The position numbers and the translations under genes are program-made. Below are positions 24,201-33,618 of a stretch of 64,000 nt of DNA, one piece after another (within the stretch, counting starts at the first letter, position 1; each line of letters starts with the position of its first letter). Under the pieces are notes generated by a model. That model was not told the origin of the DNA. It did not search any database and saw only the letters and a program-made list of their open reading frames with translations. Source of the stretch: a virus. The stretch is taken from IMG/VR virus record IMGVR_UViG_3300025865_000006, positions 1 through 64,000 of that record. The stretch is one strand, 5' to 3'.

Positions 24201-26210
24201 TCTCAGGTATATTCAACGCTTCAATTGCTATATCTAAAGGCTGCTTATCCTAACATGTATGTTAGTCCAACAGAGTTAGGTAAAGGGCCACCAACGCTCA
24301 CATTCCAATCTAGTCTTCCTGACGCTATTCCTACGCCAGCACGCACCAGCCCCCAACTGGCCACCGATAACTTGGGAGATATACAAGGATTAACTGATGC
24401 ACAAAGGGCAGATATTATAAAGCACATGAATCCTGGTGCAACCTCACAGTCTCCGCTAGAAGCATTTAAATCTAGTTTTCAAGATAATGGATCAGGTGGC
24501 CTAAAATTAAACCCCGGAACAGTTATAGACAAGAGTTCAGCCGCTTCACTTTGGGGCGGAACTACTCAATTTGCAGATCAAATCTCTAATATGAAAGACT
24601 ATACAAATGCTTTAACTGATGCTAAGGTACCCACTGGTGATCTTACAGCGGCAACAGAGTATTTAGCGAAGGCTAAAGCGTATCTTAATACGGAAGTAAT
24701 CGCTGGCGTTTCCGGTATGACTCAGGATAAGGTTAACTTAGTAATGGGCAACCTTAGTTTTGCAAGTACTTTGCTAACCAAGCTAGAGTCCCAACCCATA
24801 AAGCCGGACTCTGCCGGTAGAGTCGATGCAACTACAACAAATAGTTCAATAAAAATGGTACAGGAGTACATGAAAGCGGTATCTACGTTAAATGGTGAGC
24901 CAATTAAAACAGACACCCAAGCTTGGAAAGACTTAGTAGCAGCCGAATCTTTAGTAAGTCCAGCATTTGGTAATATGGATTTACCCACACAGGTTATGAT
25001 GCTTAGAAACTTGGGCGCAACAGTTGACTATTTAGGAACAGCAACCAATCAAGCCGCAGTAGATTATAGTGTATTAGCACAAGCTATTGATGATTCCACA
25101 GTCGCCGCAAAAGGTAAAATAGCTGCGGACATATTAAGCGTAAAGTCGCAAGTAGTTAGTAAAGCAATAACTCCATCTGTGGGGGCATCACAGTTGAGTC
25201 AATTAACAGCCATGCAGACTGGCTATGCTAAATTAGATGCTGCCTTTCAAGAAAATACAGATATTGTCCCTGTCTTACAGGAGCAACTTGGAAGTCTAGC
25301 AGGGATGGAAAGCATATTATATGGTAAGACTGAGGATACTGGTATAGCAATACTAGATATGGCTAGAACGATGGGAATGACTGGGCCTCAAATAAATAAC
25401 CTTATAACAATGCTTATAAAGCTATCTACTGCTCTACAGCTAATCAAAGATACACCAGATATAGTTAAAACTATAACGGTACAAGTAAGTACGATAGGAT
25501 CAGCAGCAGGGAATAATCCTTCACCGGGCTTCCTGATCGGGGACCCGACCGTAATGGCCCTTATGGACAAGCAAGCAGCAGCGGTAGCCGCTGGTAAAAA
25601 AGCCGCAGCAGATGCAGCGAGTTACGAAAAAACACTTCAGGGGATGTTAATGAGTGGGGGTCCGATGAATGTTAGTACTAAAGCATCTAAAGCTGCCACC
25701 ACACCTAAGGCTGCTGCTCCTGCATTAGTTGTTCCCAGTACGGTCGAGATTCCCCAACAGTGGATAGATACAAAGATGAATATTATGGATACAATGAATA
25801 AAGCAATAGCTTGGGCTACGAAGTATGAGGCTGCTATCCCGAATGCAACAGCCGCCAGTAAAAACGACATAGTTGCAGTAATGGAAGGTAACACAAGAGT
25901 TCTACTAAAGGTAGGCTTATCATCCGATGCTCTAAGTAAGGGAATGGCTGCTCAAACAGACGCAATTAAAGCTAATACTGACGTTCTTACTAAGGCAGAT
26001 ACCATTCGTAGAATTCGTGTGGGAGCAGGAGACTTTGCAGCTTTGGCAAATGTTCCTACCAACAAGACAAGTGGAGTCAGCGTGGGTAGTCCACAGGGAC
26101 CAATCACAGTAAGCCTAAACATAACTGGTCAGGTTCTTACCAAAGCACAAATGGAACAACTAGGTAATGCCGTTGCTGCTGGATTAGGCAGTCAAATATC
26201 TGGCGGATAG
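21255..26210 (+). CDS. Tape measure protein
   Basis: 1651 residues from GTG, by far the longest helical protein here. Ala/Gln/Lys/Thr-rich helices run through it; hydrophobic segments lie near residues 348-370, 702-720 and 815-862, as in proteins that reach the host membrane during injection. The middle region (about 370-640) resembles TP901-type tape measures. The length would give a tail near 240 nm at the usual 1.5 Angstrom per residue; this is inference. Confidence 0.92.
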   Translation: MPDIAFRLTSAGASAVLSSVGDVATFVRTQNEALQASAKSMFGAGMGISGLGSQVQALGPTIRSARVEFDALNKSAKVFQETGINLPTTKAGVFDFMSTGWVQTATVNSEKVIGAMKGVSDASLEMERVQKTVAASTAAPYQSQIAALQQSTTARASILAGSKAEVAAYQASGKEVTAAMKGRVGGLTTFQNAETAQLVALQTESAAKVAGAIEVGGTEQADAIKAQAEKIRLAEAQMKSAYITAANPAPTPANVSSTLAASPQLSTMLQKAGLQMGNLSGTANFNQPYEDLVRNVTKVGGSFTDTAGKVKSFGAEIGANGQVITRFGGQLSGMSNFLAQIQRDFVKVIEWTIATTFVIGALGAAMGGLKNINLIDQLVQKLGITSQMSTAQARTYFDTVAQVAYETATPLNEMLSSVDDIALATKRAGQSTDEWRAQMNNLMFAVGVYTNIAGVDTVAATDDLTAAMKQLGLHADDMINVLNKVSAVASGQANAIAEIMKGLSVMGETASTAGLSLDQMIGFLQVLGQVTGKSASEVAVSFKNLVGSIDSTASIKMLDKFKIQVKDAQGNARDFLSILQDVYTAIQTGEIPAGQVKAVEKAMAGGPRRAPDLAAILSNFAPIADSTTIAANAQNNALLANAKILETNSAKIVQLKTKLDSLMFDTFGPAIRDAITSVSSAIIKLINVIQGIPSGWIEGAVKVVAFIAAIKIAQIAVSLITSTYNGLSGMLTGIIAKTAEWGVTQKAVAAAAMDTEGFLAGGAMGAAAGTRTAAQLATKNTGAGFSVSGLVGMASKAIMPAMIGATAVQAVGGNMLQTIGGGIGAAGIAMTGAALTATGVLSPLGIALIAAGGALALFAGDSKKASDALNGTSDAVLSAATAYTTAKLNTTLLIDEQNSLIAQVGQLGSAKDTASMYAKIDAETNLADVSAKLSVANDDLTKSYSDLSAAMAESGGNIPGMGPGYADLIAAVSAGTATAEQISQVYSTLQLLYLKAAYPNMYVSPTELGKGPPTLTFQSSLPDAIPTPARTSPQLATDNLGDIQGLTDAQRADIIKHMNPGATSQSPLEAFKSSFQDNGSGGLKLNPGTVIDKSSAASLWGGTTQFADQISNMKDYTNALTDAKVPTGDLTAATEYLAKAKAYLNTEVIAGVSGMTQDKVNLVMGNLSFASTLLTKLESQPIKPDSAGRVDATTTNSSIKMVQEYMKAVSTLNGEPIKTDTQAWKDLVAAESLVSPAFGNMDLPTQVMMLRNLGATVDYLGTATNQAAVDYSVLAQAIDDSTVAAKGKIAADILSVKSQVVSKAITPSVGASQLSQLTAMQTGYAKLDAAFQENTDIVPVLQEQLGSLAGMESILYGKTEDTGIAILDMARTMGMTGPQINNLITMLIKLSTALQLIKDTPDIVKTITVQVSTIGSAAGNNPSPGFLIGDPTVMALMDKQAAAVAAGKKAAADAASYEKTLQGMLMSGGPMNVSTKASKAATTPKAAAPALVVPSTVEIPQQWIDTKMNIMDTMNKAIAWATKYEAAIPNATAASKNDIVAVMEGNTRVLLKVGLSSDALSKGMAAQTDAIKANTDVLTKADTIRRIRVGAGDFAALANVPTNKTSGVSVGSPQGPITVSLNITGQVLTKAQMEQLGNAVAAGLGSQISGG

Positions 26211-26224
26211 GGAGAGAGATAATT

Positions 26225-26953
26225 ATGAGTCCTTTAGGTCCAGCGCAGCAATATCTTGCTCGTTATAACAATTACGTACTTCCCGGCTATGTTCAATCAG
26301 AGAGCTTTGACTCTATGATGAATGTTGTACAACATTATGGAGCTTACATCGACGGAAGCCCTTCAGAAGAGACTGGGTTAGCAAATAAAGTTATTTCTTT
26401 GACGTTACTGGTGTGGGAAACAGACTACCTAACCTGTAAACAACAAGTAGAGTTAGCTGCTACGTATCTACGAAGTTATAGAGGCGGATGGGCAAATTTG
26501 TACGTACAATATGCGGATAAACATTATTCTGCAATGGTTAAATCTATTACTACGGATAAGGCTACTGGAAGTTCTGTGCGCCAGCTTACTTATAAGGTAG
26601 ATTTTGAATGCCGCCCTTGGTTAATTGGTGAGGAACTTCATGTGATAAGTAGTGACACTGATGAAGTAGGGCGCACAATATATAGTGGAGGCTGGACACC
26701 TACTATCGTAACACTAACAGGGAATAGCATAAGCGGTATGACTGCGGATAGCCAGTCTACAGGCAGTATTGTAACAACTGGCGTTACCGGATTGGTTGTG
26801 GATACAGAAGCCTTCACGGCTACAATTGGGGGCGTTAATAAGAACGCGCTTGTTACTACAAAGGACTACCGCTTATATGTGGGGCCGGGAAGAACAACCT
26901 TTACAGTAGATGGATCAGCAAGTATAAGTTACTACGATCATTGGTACATATAA
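26225..26953 (+). CDS. Distal tail protein (Dit-like)
   Basis: 242 residues right after the tape measure. LPGYVQSESFDS near residues 19-30, TLLVWETDYLTCKQQVELAA near 58-77 and a DFECRPWLIGEEL stretch near 123-135 follow the Dit N-terminal domain pattern, with a beta-rich C-terminal domain. Dit forms the hexameric ring at the tail end. Its N-terminal 130 residues have a paralogue at the end of the giant protein at 27822. Confidence 0.78.
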   Translation: MSPLGPAQQYLARYNNYVLPGYVQSESFDSMMNVVQHYGAYIDGSPSEETGLANKVISLTLLVWETDYLTCKQQVELAATYLRSYRGGWANLYVQYADKHYSAMVKSITTDKATGSSVRQLTYKVDFECRPWLIGEELHVISSDTDEVGRTIYSGGWTPTIVTLTGNSISGMTADSQSTGSIVTTGVTGLVVDTEAFTATIGGVNKNALVTTKDYRLYVGPGRTTFTVDGSASISYYDHWYI

Positions 26954-26970
26954 AATAAAGGAGAAATATA

Positions 26971-27678
26971 ATGGCTGATACAAAAATTAGCGCTCTTACT
27001 GCTGCTTCCTCTGCTCTTGGTACTCAGGAAATTCCTGTCAACGAGGGTGGAACACCAAAGAAATTAACAGTTGCACAGATTCAGACGCTCTTTGGCGGCG
27101 TCTCGCCGGACACCCGGCCGTCATCGCCCAGTGCCTATGACAATGAGTTCGACACGCTCTCGGGCTGGACAACGCTCGGCACGCTCGACACGGCGAACGT
27201 CACCGACTTCCCGAGCCACGTCCACATCGGGCGGACGGCGGGGGAGTGGCGACTGGACGGCACCTACAAGGCGGCGCCCACGATGCCGTACACGGTGACG
27301 GCCAAACTCAGCGACACGACGGTGGGCGCCGACTATCAGTCCGCGGGCATCTTCGTTGGGGAGGCGTCGCCGGGCAAGCTGCTCACTTGGGGCCAATACT
27401 GGGAATCCGGCCGCGGATTGAGTCGCCAGATATGGACAGACCCGACAACGCGATTAGACAATGCCGCCTTTGCAGCGGGTTGGCCGCCGTTGTACCTGCG
27501 GATGATCGTCACGTCCTCGACTGACGTTGTGTGCCAATACTCCTATACCGGCTTCCTCTGGACGGAGGGGGCCGCCACAATCGACCCGGAGATGACCCTT
27601 GCCAGTGTCGGCTTCGTCGTGAGTGACTACTACGGCGCTAAGGTCGAAGCTGCCTTCGACTGGATCAGGTTCGTGTAG
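26971..27678 (+). CDS. Tail protein with a GC-rich, probably acquired beta-sandwich domain
   Basis: 235 residues. The first 40 (MADTKISALTAASS start, KKLTVAQIQTLFGG end) are the common tail-fibre anchoring segment and are AT-rich like the neighbours. From about base 27090 to the stop the DNA turns abruptly GC-rich and encodes a lectin/glucanase-like jelly roll (EFDTLSGWTTLGT, WPPLYLRMIVTS, AAFDWIRFV), as in carbohydrate-binding domains. This implies recent transfer of a receptor-binding module onto a resident anchor. Confidence 0.7.
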   Translation: MADTKISALTAASSALGTQEIPVNEGGTPKKLTVAQIQTLFGGVSPDTRPSSPSAYDNEFDTLSGWTTLGTLDTANVTDFPSHVHIGRTAGEWRLDGTYKAAPTMPYTVTAKLSDTTVGADYQSAGIFVGEASPGKLLTWGQYWESGRGLSRQIWTDPTTRLDNAAFAAGWPPLYLRMIVTSSTDVVCQYSYTGFLWTEGAATIDPEMTLASVGFVVSDYYGAKVEAAFDWIRFV

Positions 27679-27759
27679 TAGCCTGATAAACAAAGTTAAT
27701 AAGGTCAATTTAATGGCCTAAAACTCAATACAATGGGGATGGTTTGGTTGAATAACATG

Positions 27760-27798
27760 ATAGAAACCCTTGAAGGATATTCAGGGGTTTCTATTTTT
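27760..27798 (+). terminator. Terminator before the giant tail gene
   Basis: ATAGAAACCCTTGAA (27760-27774) pairs over fifteen positions, one G-U, with 27780-27794; a five-base loop and TTTTT follow. The 27679-27759 stretch holds no gene I can support. Confidence 0.9.
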
Positions 27799-27821
27799 AT
27801 GCCCAAATCAGGTGATTTGTA

Positions 27822-30800
27822 ATGTCTAAATATCTTCTTGAAGACAGTTCTGGTGGGTATCTACTTGAAGATGGTTCTGGCGTTTTATTGCTAGAGTCCG
27901 TAATTAGTAGTGTATACGCACAAACTGCTGTACAAGTACTATCTAATCAATCCTATTATGCTCAATCCCAAGGGCAGATATTAGTTACATATCGAAATAG
28001 TAGCCAGTCTCGGGTTAAAATAGCTGTAAGTAGTACTTTCCAATCTTATGCCCAAACTAATTCCCAAATTATTTATATTTATACTGCTCCATATGGAAAG
28101 GGGCAGGCGCAGGCACAGATCATCTCCTTTGACGTGCCCCAATATGCCCAGTCACAAACTAGTATATTAATTTCCCAACAAGTTTATGCCCAAGCAACTG
28201 CTTGGATATCAATCCAGCGGTATACTACTGTATTTCAGGATACGTTTAGTCGTACTACAACTGCGCCCCCATTTGCTATAGGTAATGCCGATACAGGGCA
28301 ACCGTGGGTCTGGTCAGGTTGGGATACTAGGTGGAATGCAAGTACTACCCCTATATATGTTAATGGCTCTGTGCTGGTTATGCCTATACCTAGTGGGCAA
28401 ACTTATGACTCCCTATATAATACTGGTGCTACTACAGGTAATAATGATGGCGAGTTCTTTATGGATATATGGATTCCTGCATCCGGTGATAATGGTGCTT
28501 ATACATATTGGTATGATCGTAACTGGTATTTTCGTGCAACTAATACTGAAACCTCCTACAATATATCAGGCCCCAATAGTAATGGATCATGGCCTATTTC
28601 AACTAGAAGTGCTTGGTACACAACACACGTTGTAATAAGTACTACAGATTCCAATCACGTTAAGATACATTTTTGGAAAGTAGGAGATACTGAACCTGTT
28701 ACGTGGACAGTAATTCAGACCTCATGGCCTGTAAATCAATTAGGCAGCAATAGCCCCGGCCTTCTTGATATCTATGAGTCTAGTGTTAATGAGGCTTCAA
28801 AGTTTGATAATATTATTGTTAAGGGTGTTGGCGCGTTCTTATATAATCAATCTAATGCTCAGGTTAACGCTAATATACTTGTCGTATCTAGTGTATTTTC
28901 CCAAGCATTAGCCGTAGTAAATCAATCACAGTGGGTTGGACAGGCACAAACAGATATTCTAGTATTTGATAATAATACTTTTTCCCAAACACAGGCATTC
29001 ATTAAAAAGGGCGCAGGATATGCTAATGCACAAGCATGGCTTGATATTGGCCCTTATAACAGCTATGCATATAAGGTAAAGCAAGACGGTGCTGTAAGCT
29101 TTTGGCCAATGGAGGGACCTAAATCTAGTGGCCCACAAGATATTATTGGTAATTATACTCTAACAAAATACTATGATAACTACTTTAATTACGGTTCCCC
29201 TTATGGTGGTATAAATCCCCCATATAGACAGGCTCATAGTTTCTATTATTACTACGGATATCTTTATTCCCCAACTTATTCTAGGTTCCAAGGTACCCAA
29301 TGGACGTTTGAAGGGTGGGTACAATTCTATACGGGTTATGGCATTTCAGGTAAAGCTCCAATATTCTCAATAGGCTCTAGTGTTGTTGTTGGACAGGGCG
29401 GAACCACCCCTAACTCGTTGGGTAACTATGTTACTACTATGTGGGGAAGTACCGTTTATAACTCTAATGTTACAGTAGATGCTGGTAACGGATGGTCTTC
29501 TTGGTACTATCTTGCTCTTACTTACGATAATGGAACAGTTACTTTCTATGTAAATGGTGTACAAACAAATCAATGGAATGGGTCTTCTGTTGCCGGTAAT
29601 TATTTCTATTTAGACTACTCACCTTATCAGGGTTCAAACGTTTCTCAAAACTATTACCCTATATATGACAGTATAGCCGCTTATAATACGGTATTAACTT
29701 CTGCTCAAGTAGCCGACCACTATATTGCAGGTAAGCTACAGGCTTATGCCCAAGCAGGGGCCTTAATTACTTGGCGTTGGGGATTTGCTGGTGCTTCTTG
29801 GTATATATATAACCTGACACCGGGAGCAATGAATATTTTCCAACAGATTAGTCAGGCTGCTGTTGCTATATTTGCTACCACTAATCACTATGCACAAGCA
29901 AGAGTAAAAGTAATATATAAAGATACTTCTAAGTCTGCACAGGCACAAGCTGCTTTTAATCCTTTCTATGTCCCAACATTCAATATGGGGTTGTATGTAA
30001 ATCAGGATGATACTACCTATTACATTGTAAATACACCCGGATGGCCTAACTTTCCTGAATACTCAATGCCTGATAATGCCCAGTGGTGGGCAACAGGAAC
30101 CTTCGTTGCTGATGTATCGGGTACATGGCAATTCCAAATGTTTGCCGACTATTCAGGGTATCTAAATATAGATGCCACCACTGTTCTAACTGCAAGTGCA
30201 GAAGTTGATGGTGGATATGCAACCGGCTCTATCTCCCTTACTGAGGGAACTACGTACCAAATCACTACAAATTGGTATGGGGATTGGACAATAAATGGCT
30301 GGATTGTACAATATATGCGACCAGCAGACACATATTGGAACATATTAACCAGTAACAATCCTCCGTGGACTCCCTATTATCTAGGGCTTTCACAATATTC
30401 ACAGGTTAATGCAGAGATAAGTTCCACCATTGCTCGCAGCCAAGCCCAAGTATACATAAAGGTAACAGATATTGCTGTATCTGGTCAGGCACAATTACAG
30501 ATCGGTGGATTTAGACCGGGCCAAGCAATTGCGCAAATTGGATACAATGTTCTAGGGTATAGAAAGGCTGTTCTTACTGATAGACCTATACTCTATTATC
30601 CGCTAGATGAAACATATTATGGTGGAGAAGTAGCTTATAGTGCTTATAACTTTTATGACGGAGGTTATTTACCAGAATTTGCGGCAGACGGTAATACCGA
30701 TAATGGTTGGGCAAGTGCAGGCTACACTATAGGTGAGTGGTGGCAAGTAACTTGGGGTGCTCCACAAAGCATACTAACAGTAAAAGTAACTAATAGGCCC

Positions 30801-33611
30801 GACTATACGTTTGGGTCTGGTAGAATTTTATATAGCAATGGTACTTCTTATAATGTAACATTCCCTTCTACTAGTGGGGAGGTTTCAACCTACACTGCCC
30901 CTGCTACAAATGTTACATGGATGCGTTTAATAAGCGATTCGGATGGAAATGGTGATCCTGGATTCTCAGAAGTAGAAGCCTATAATGGGGATGCAACAAA
31001 TCTTGTTAGATTTGCTTTGGGTGTTTCAGTAGGACAAGAGGCAGGTATTCTTCATACCTTAGTAGGTAGAGGGGATGCTGTTTGGAATAAAAGCGGTGCC
31101 ACTTTTGGTGTAACTGGTAGCCTATCAAATCAAGGAACATCAATCTTCTGGCCTTATGGTGGTGGGTGGGGTGTAGGGCAATTAAACGCACACAAGATAC
31201 TAGCTCAACAAATAGGAAGCGACTATGGATGGATTCCTACAACCGTTGGAAGTGCCATTACTGTTGAATTCTGGATGTACTGGACCGGAACAGACGATGT
31301 TGCGGCATATTATCTTGGTAGTAGTGGCTCCCCTTGGGGAGGTCTCTATTTCTATGGGGGCAACTACGGATTTAATTCAAATGGTGGAGATATTTACGGT
31401 CTTGCCTCAACAGGTCTTGATAATAAATGGCTCCATGTTGCAATGGTATGGTACTCAGGTCAAGACGAAGCAATAGCAAACAAGATTTATATTAATGGGG
31501 TTTCGCAAGCTCTATCGCAAGTGAGAGGGTCCCGTACTGCCAGAACCTTTGGGCAAGATGTGTGGTTAGGTTATGACGAATACTCATGGAATGGTGGATT
31601 GGATGAATTTGCGATCTTCGATCACGAACTGTCTGCCGGTCAAATTCTCACACACTTCCAAGCCCGAACAACGCGCCCTCCACAAACGTACAGTGGGTTT
31701 GGTCAGGCACAATTCTGGTACCTAACCCCTGTTGTAACGGGACAAGCACAGACTCGGATTAAGCAAACATATCCGTTAATGAGTATGGATACAAATTATG
31801 CCCTGACTACTATGGGTGCTACAGCAATAGATTCGATGGGGCAGTTAACCCCGATAAACGTTATAGATGGAAATGACGCCGGACCAGTGTGGGAAATCTT
31901 TGGTCCTCAAGCCTATTTCGAGAACGGTGTCTGGATTCAGGATGATGAATGGCTACAAATAGACTTTGGGCAAGATAGAACTGTTAACTATTACCGAATA
32001 GTTCCAGTTAGGTATGATGCTACTGTAAGTTTACAGTATTGGGATGGTGCTTGGCAGGAGCTTATACAGGGTATATCGTTTAACGTAGGAATCTTCGATC
32101 CGATTGATGCTTCAAAAGCTATAGCAGGGGAGCTACCTTCTATAACAACAAGTCTTTGGAGATTACTGGTAGATAATCTTGGTACAAATAATGGGGTATC
32201 TATTCTAACGTTTGAGTTAGGATTTGCTACAGTTAAATCTGGAACATTTGCTCAGGCACAAGCATCCTTTGGACACTTTGCTGTAGGACAAGCTGGAACC
32301 CTCTTGTGGCCCGCTTTTGGCCTTACCGCCTTTGGACAGGCCCTAGTAACTATTATCACTACGTACCAAACGAGCAGTCAATCCAATACATGGGTAATCC
32401 CACCTACAGTAACAGGACTTACCACTGTTGATATTTTACAAACATTTAATACATATAACCAAGCAAATACTTGGATTATACCCCCTACTGTTATTGCTAA
32501 TGCGCAAGCACGGATAATAGCTTATGATGTTTCTCAATTTGGGCAGGCTAAGGCTAGGGTATTGCAAACATATGTAAAGACAGGTTATGCAAAGGTATGG
32601 ATTACTAAGCCACAATGGGCTGGACAGGCCCTAGTAACTATTTTGGATAGGAGACACGGTAAAAGCTATGGTCAAACCAAAGTTTATATAGGCCACTTCC
32701 AATTTGCTAGTACCCAAGCATACATTACCAAGAACTGGAAATGGGCGCAAGCAAAAGCTCTTATTAGAGGGGTAGGTATACAGAGATACGCACAGGCAAC
32801 TGTATATATTTATCCTTGGCCTAGTTCCCAAGTACAGGCAGCTATTAGGCAAACCTATAGAGAAATTGGCGGGGCGGTAGCACTATTAAATACAGGTCTA
32901 GAAACAGCGCAGGCACAAGCAGATATGGTGCAAACCTATTATTCGGAGGGTAATTCACGAGTTTGGATTAAACAAGTATACTCTCCGATTGCACAAGCCT
33001 TGGCAGTGTTGTTTGAGAGACATTGGGTAGGGGCACAAGCCAGAACGCGGATATCCAAGCAATACAAAGTCACAGGACAAGCTATGGTTTGGGTAGGGTA
33101 CCATAAGTTTAGTCAGGCCCAAGCACGCATAATAGCCTTCAATGTCCCTAAATTTGGCCTAGCAGCGGGTTATATAGTAGTGGGACAGGCTATTCCCCCC
33201 GGTATAGGGCCAACTAGTGACTATTATACATATCTTGTGCGATTCAATGGTCACGACTTGCCGGGGTATGCCCAGTCAGAATCCTACTCAAATGAAGTAA
33301 GTCTTAACTCATATCCTGCACCATATATTGATGGTGCATTATCTGAAGATACAGGGCTTAAAAATACTGTAATAACAATAGAAATGCTTGTATGGGAACC
33401 AACCTATGAAGCATGTAAGGATAAGGTTAGATTAGCAGCTACAATTATGCGGTCAGCACGGGGATTTGCTCCGCTATATATACAGCATAGAGATAAGTAC
33501 TATTTAGCCATTGCAAACTCTTTGGCTGTTTCAAAGCAGGTACCAGAGAGTTCTACAATTCTAAAGTACACTCTAACATTCGAGGCACGTCCAGTTAAAA
33601 TAGATAGTTAA
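27822..33611 (+). CDS. Giant modular tail adhesin (LamG, F5/8C, PA14-like, Dit-like)
   Basis: 1929 residues. The start has the repeat YLLEDSSGG/YLLEDGSGV/LLLES found at tail protein N-termini. Sugar-binding-type modules follow: a jelly roll (about 133-330), LamG (413-642), PA14-like (718-842), a second LamG (913-1283) containing an F5/8C-like insert (940-1056), and another F5/8C-like domain (1320-1466). Between them run many short units with AQA-x-A-x-I cores, densest at 1475-1790. The last 125 residues copy the N-terminal domain of the Dit protein at 26225. It probably assembles at the tail tip and binds host glycans. Confidence 0.75.
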   Translation: MSKYLLEDSSGGYLLEDGSGVLLLESVISSVYAQTAVQVLSNQSYYAQSQGQILVTYRNSSQSRVKIAVSSTFQSYAQTNSQIIYIYTAPYGKGQAQAQIISFDVPQYAQSQTSILISQQVYAQATAWISIQRYTTVFQDTFSRTTTAPPFAIGNADTGQPWVWSGWDTRWNASTTPIYVNGSVLVMPIPSGQTYDSLYNTGATTGNNDGEFFMDIWIPASGDNGAYTYWYDRNWYFRATNTETSYNISGPNSNGSWPISTRSAWYTTHVVISTTDSNHVKIHFWKVGDTEPVTWTVIQTSWPVNQLGSNSPGLLDIYESSVNEASKFDNIIVKGVGAFLYNQSNAQVNANILVVSSVFSQALAVVNQSQWVGQAQTDILVFDNNTFSQTQAFIKKGAGYANAQAWLDIGPYNSYAYKVKQDGAVSFWPMEGPKSSGPQDIIGNYTLTKYYDNYFNYGSPYGGINPPYRQAHSFYYYYGYLYSPTYSRFQGTQWTFEGWVQFYTGYGISGKAPIFSIGSSVVVGQGGTTPNSLGNYVTTMWGSTVYNSNVTVDAGNGWSSWYYLALTYDNGTVTFYVNGVQTNQWNGSSVAGNYFYLDYSPYQGSNVSQNYYPIYDSIAAYNTVLTSAQVADHYIAGKLQAYAQAGALITWRWGFAGASWYIYNLTPGAMNIFQQISQAAVAIFATTNHYAQARVKVIYKDTSKSAQAQAAFNPFYVPTFNMGLYVNQDDTTYYIVNTPGWPNFPEYSMPDNAQWWATGTFVADVSGTWQFQMFADYSGYLNIDATTVLTASAEVDGGYATGSISLTEGTTYQITTNWYGDWTINGWIVQYMRPADTYWNILTSNNPPWTPYYLGLSQYSQVNAEISSTIARSQAQVYIKVTDIAVSGQAQLQIGGFRPGQAIAQIGYNVLGYRKAVLTDRPILYYPLDETYYGGEVAYSAYNFYDGGYLPEFAADGNTDNGWASAGYTIGEWWQVTWGAPQSILTVKVTNRPDYTFGSGRILYSNGTSYNVTFPSTSGEVSTYTAPATNVTWMRLISDSDGNGDPGFSEVEAYNGDATNLVRFALGVSVGQEAGILHTLVGRGDAVWNKSGATFGVTGSLSNQGTSIFWPYGGGWGVGQLNAHKILAQQIGSDYGWIPTTVGSAITVEFWMYWTGTDDVAAYYLGSSGSPWGGLYFYGGNYGFNSNGGDIYGLASTGLDNKWLHVAMVWYSGQDEAIANKIYINGVSQALSQVRGSRTARTFGQDVWLGYDEYSWNGGLDEFAIFDHELSAGQILTHFQARTTRPPQTYSGFGQAQFWYLTPVVTGQAQTRIKQTYPLMSMDTNYALTTMGATAIDSMGQLTPINVIDGNDAGPVWEIFGPQAYFENGVWIQDDEWLQIDFGQDRTVNYYRIVPVRYDATVSLQYWDGAWQELIQGISFNVGIFDPIDASKAIAGELPSITTSLWRLLVDNLGTNNGVSILTFELGFATVKSGTFAQAQASFGHFAVGQAGTLLWPAFGLTAFGQALVTIITTYQTSSQSNTWVIPPTVTGLTTVDILQTFNTYNQANTWIIPPTVIANAQARIIAYDVSQFGQAKARVLQTYVKTGYAKVWITKPQWAGQALVTILDRRHGKSYGQTKVYIGHFQFASTQAYITKNWKWAQAKALIRGVGIQRYAQATVYIYPWPSSQVQAAIRQTYREIGGAVALLNTGLETAQAQADMVQTYYSEGNSRVWIKQVYSPIAQALAVLFERHWVGAQARTRISKQYKVTGQAMVWVGYHKFSQAQARIIAFNVPKFGLAAGYIVVGQAIPPGIGPTSDYYTYLVRFNGHDLPGYAQSESYSNEVSLNSYPAPYIDGALSEDTGLKNTVITIEMLVWEPTYEACKDKVRLAATIMRSARGFAPLYIQHRDKYYLAIANSLAVSKQVPESSTILKYTLTFEARPVKIDS

Positions 33612-33618
33612 GGTAAGG

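Noticed and set aside
27071-27708. Several open frames on both strands in the GC-rich tail gene
   Set aside because: GC-rich DNA has few stop codons; only the frame with the tail anchor and jelly-roll pattern is credible.
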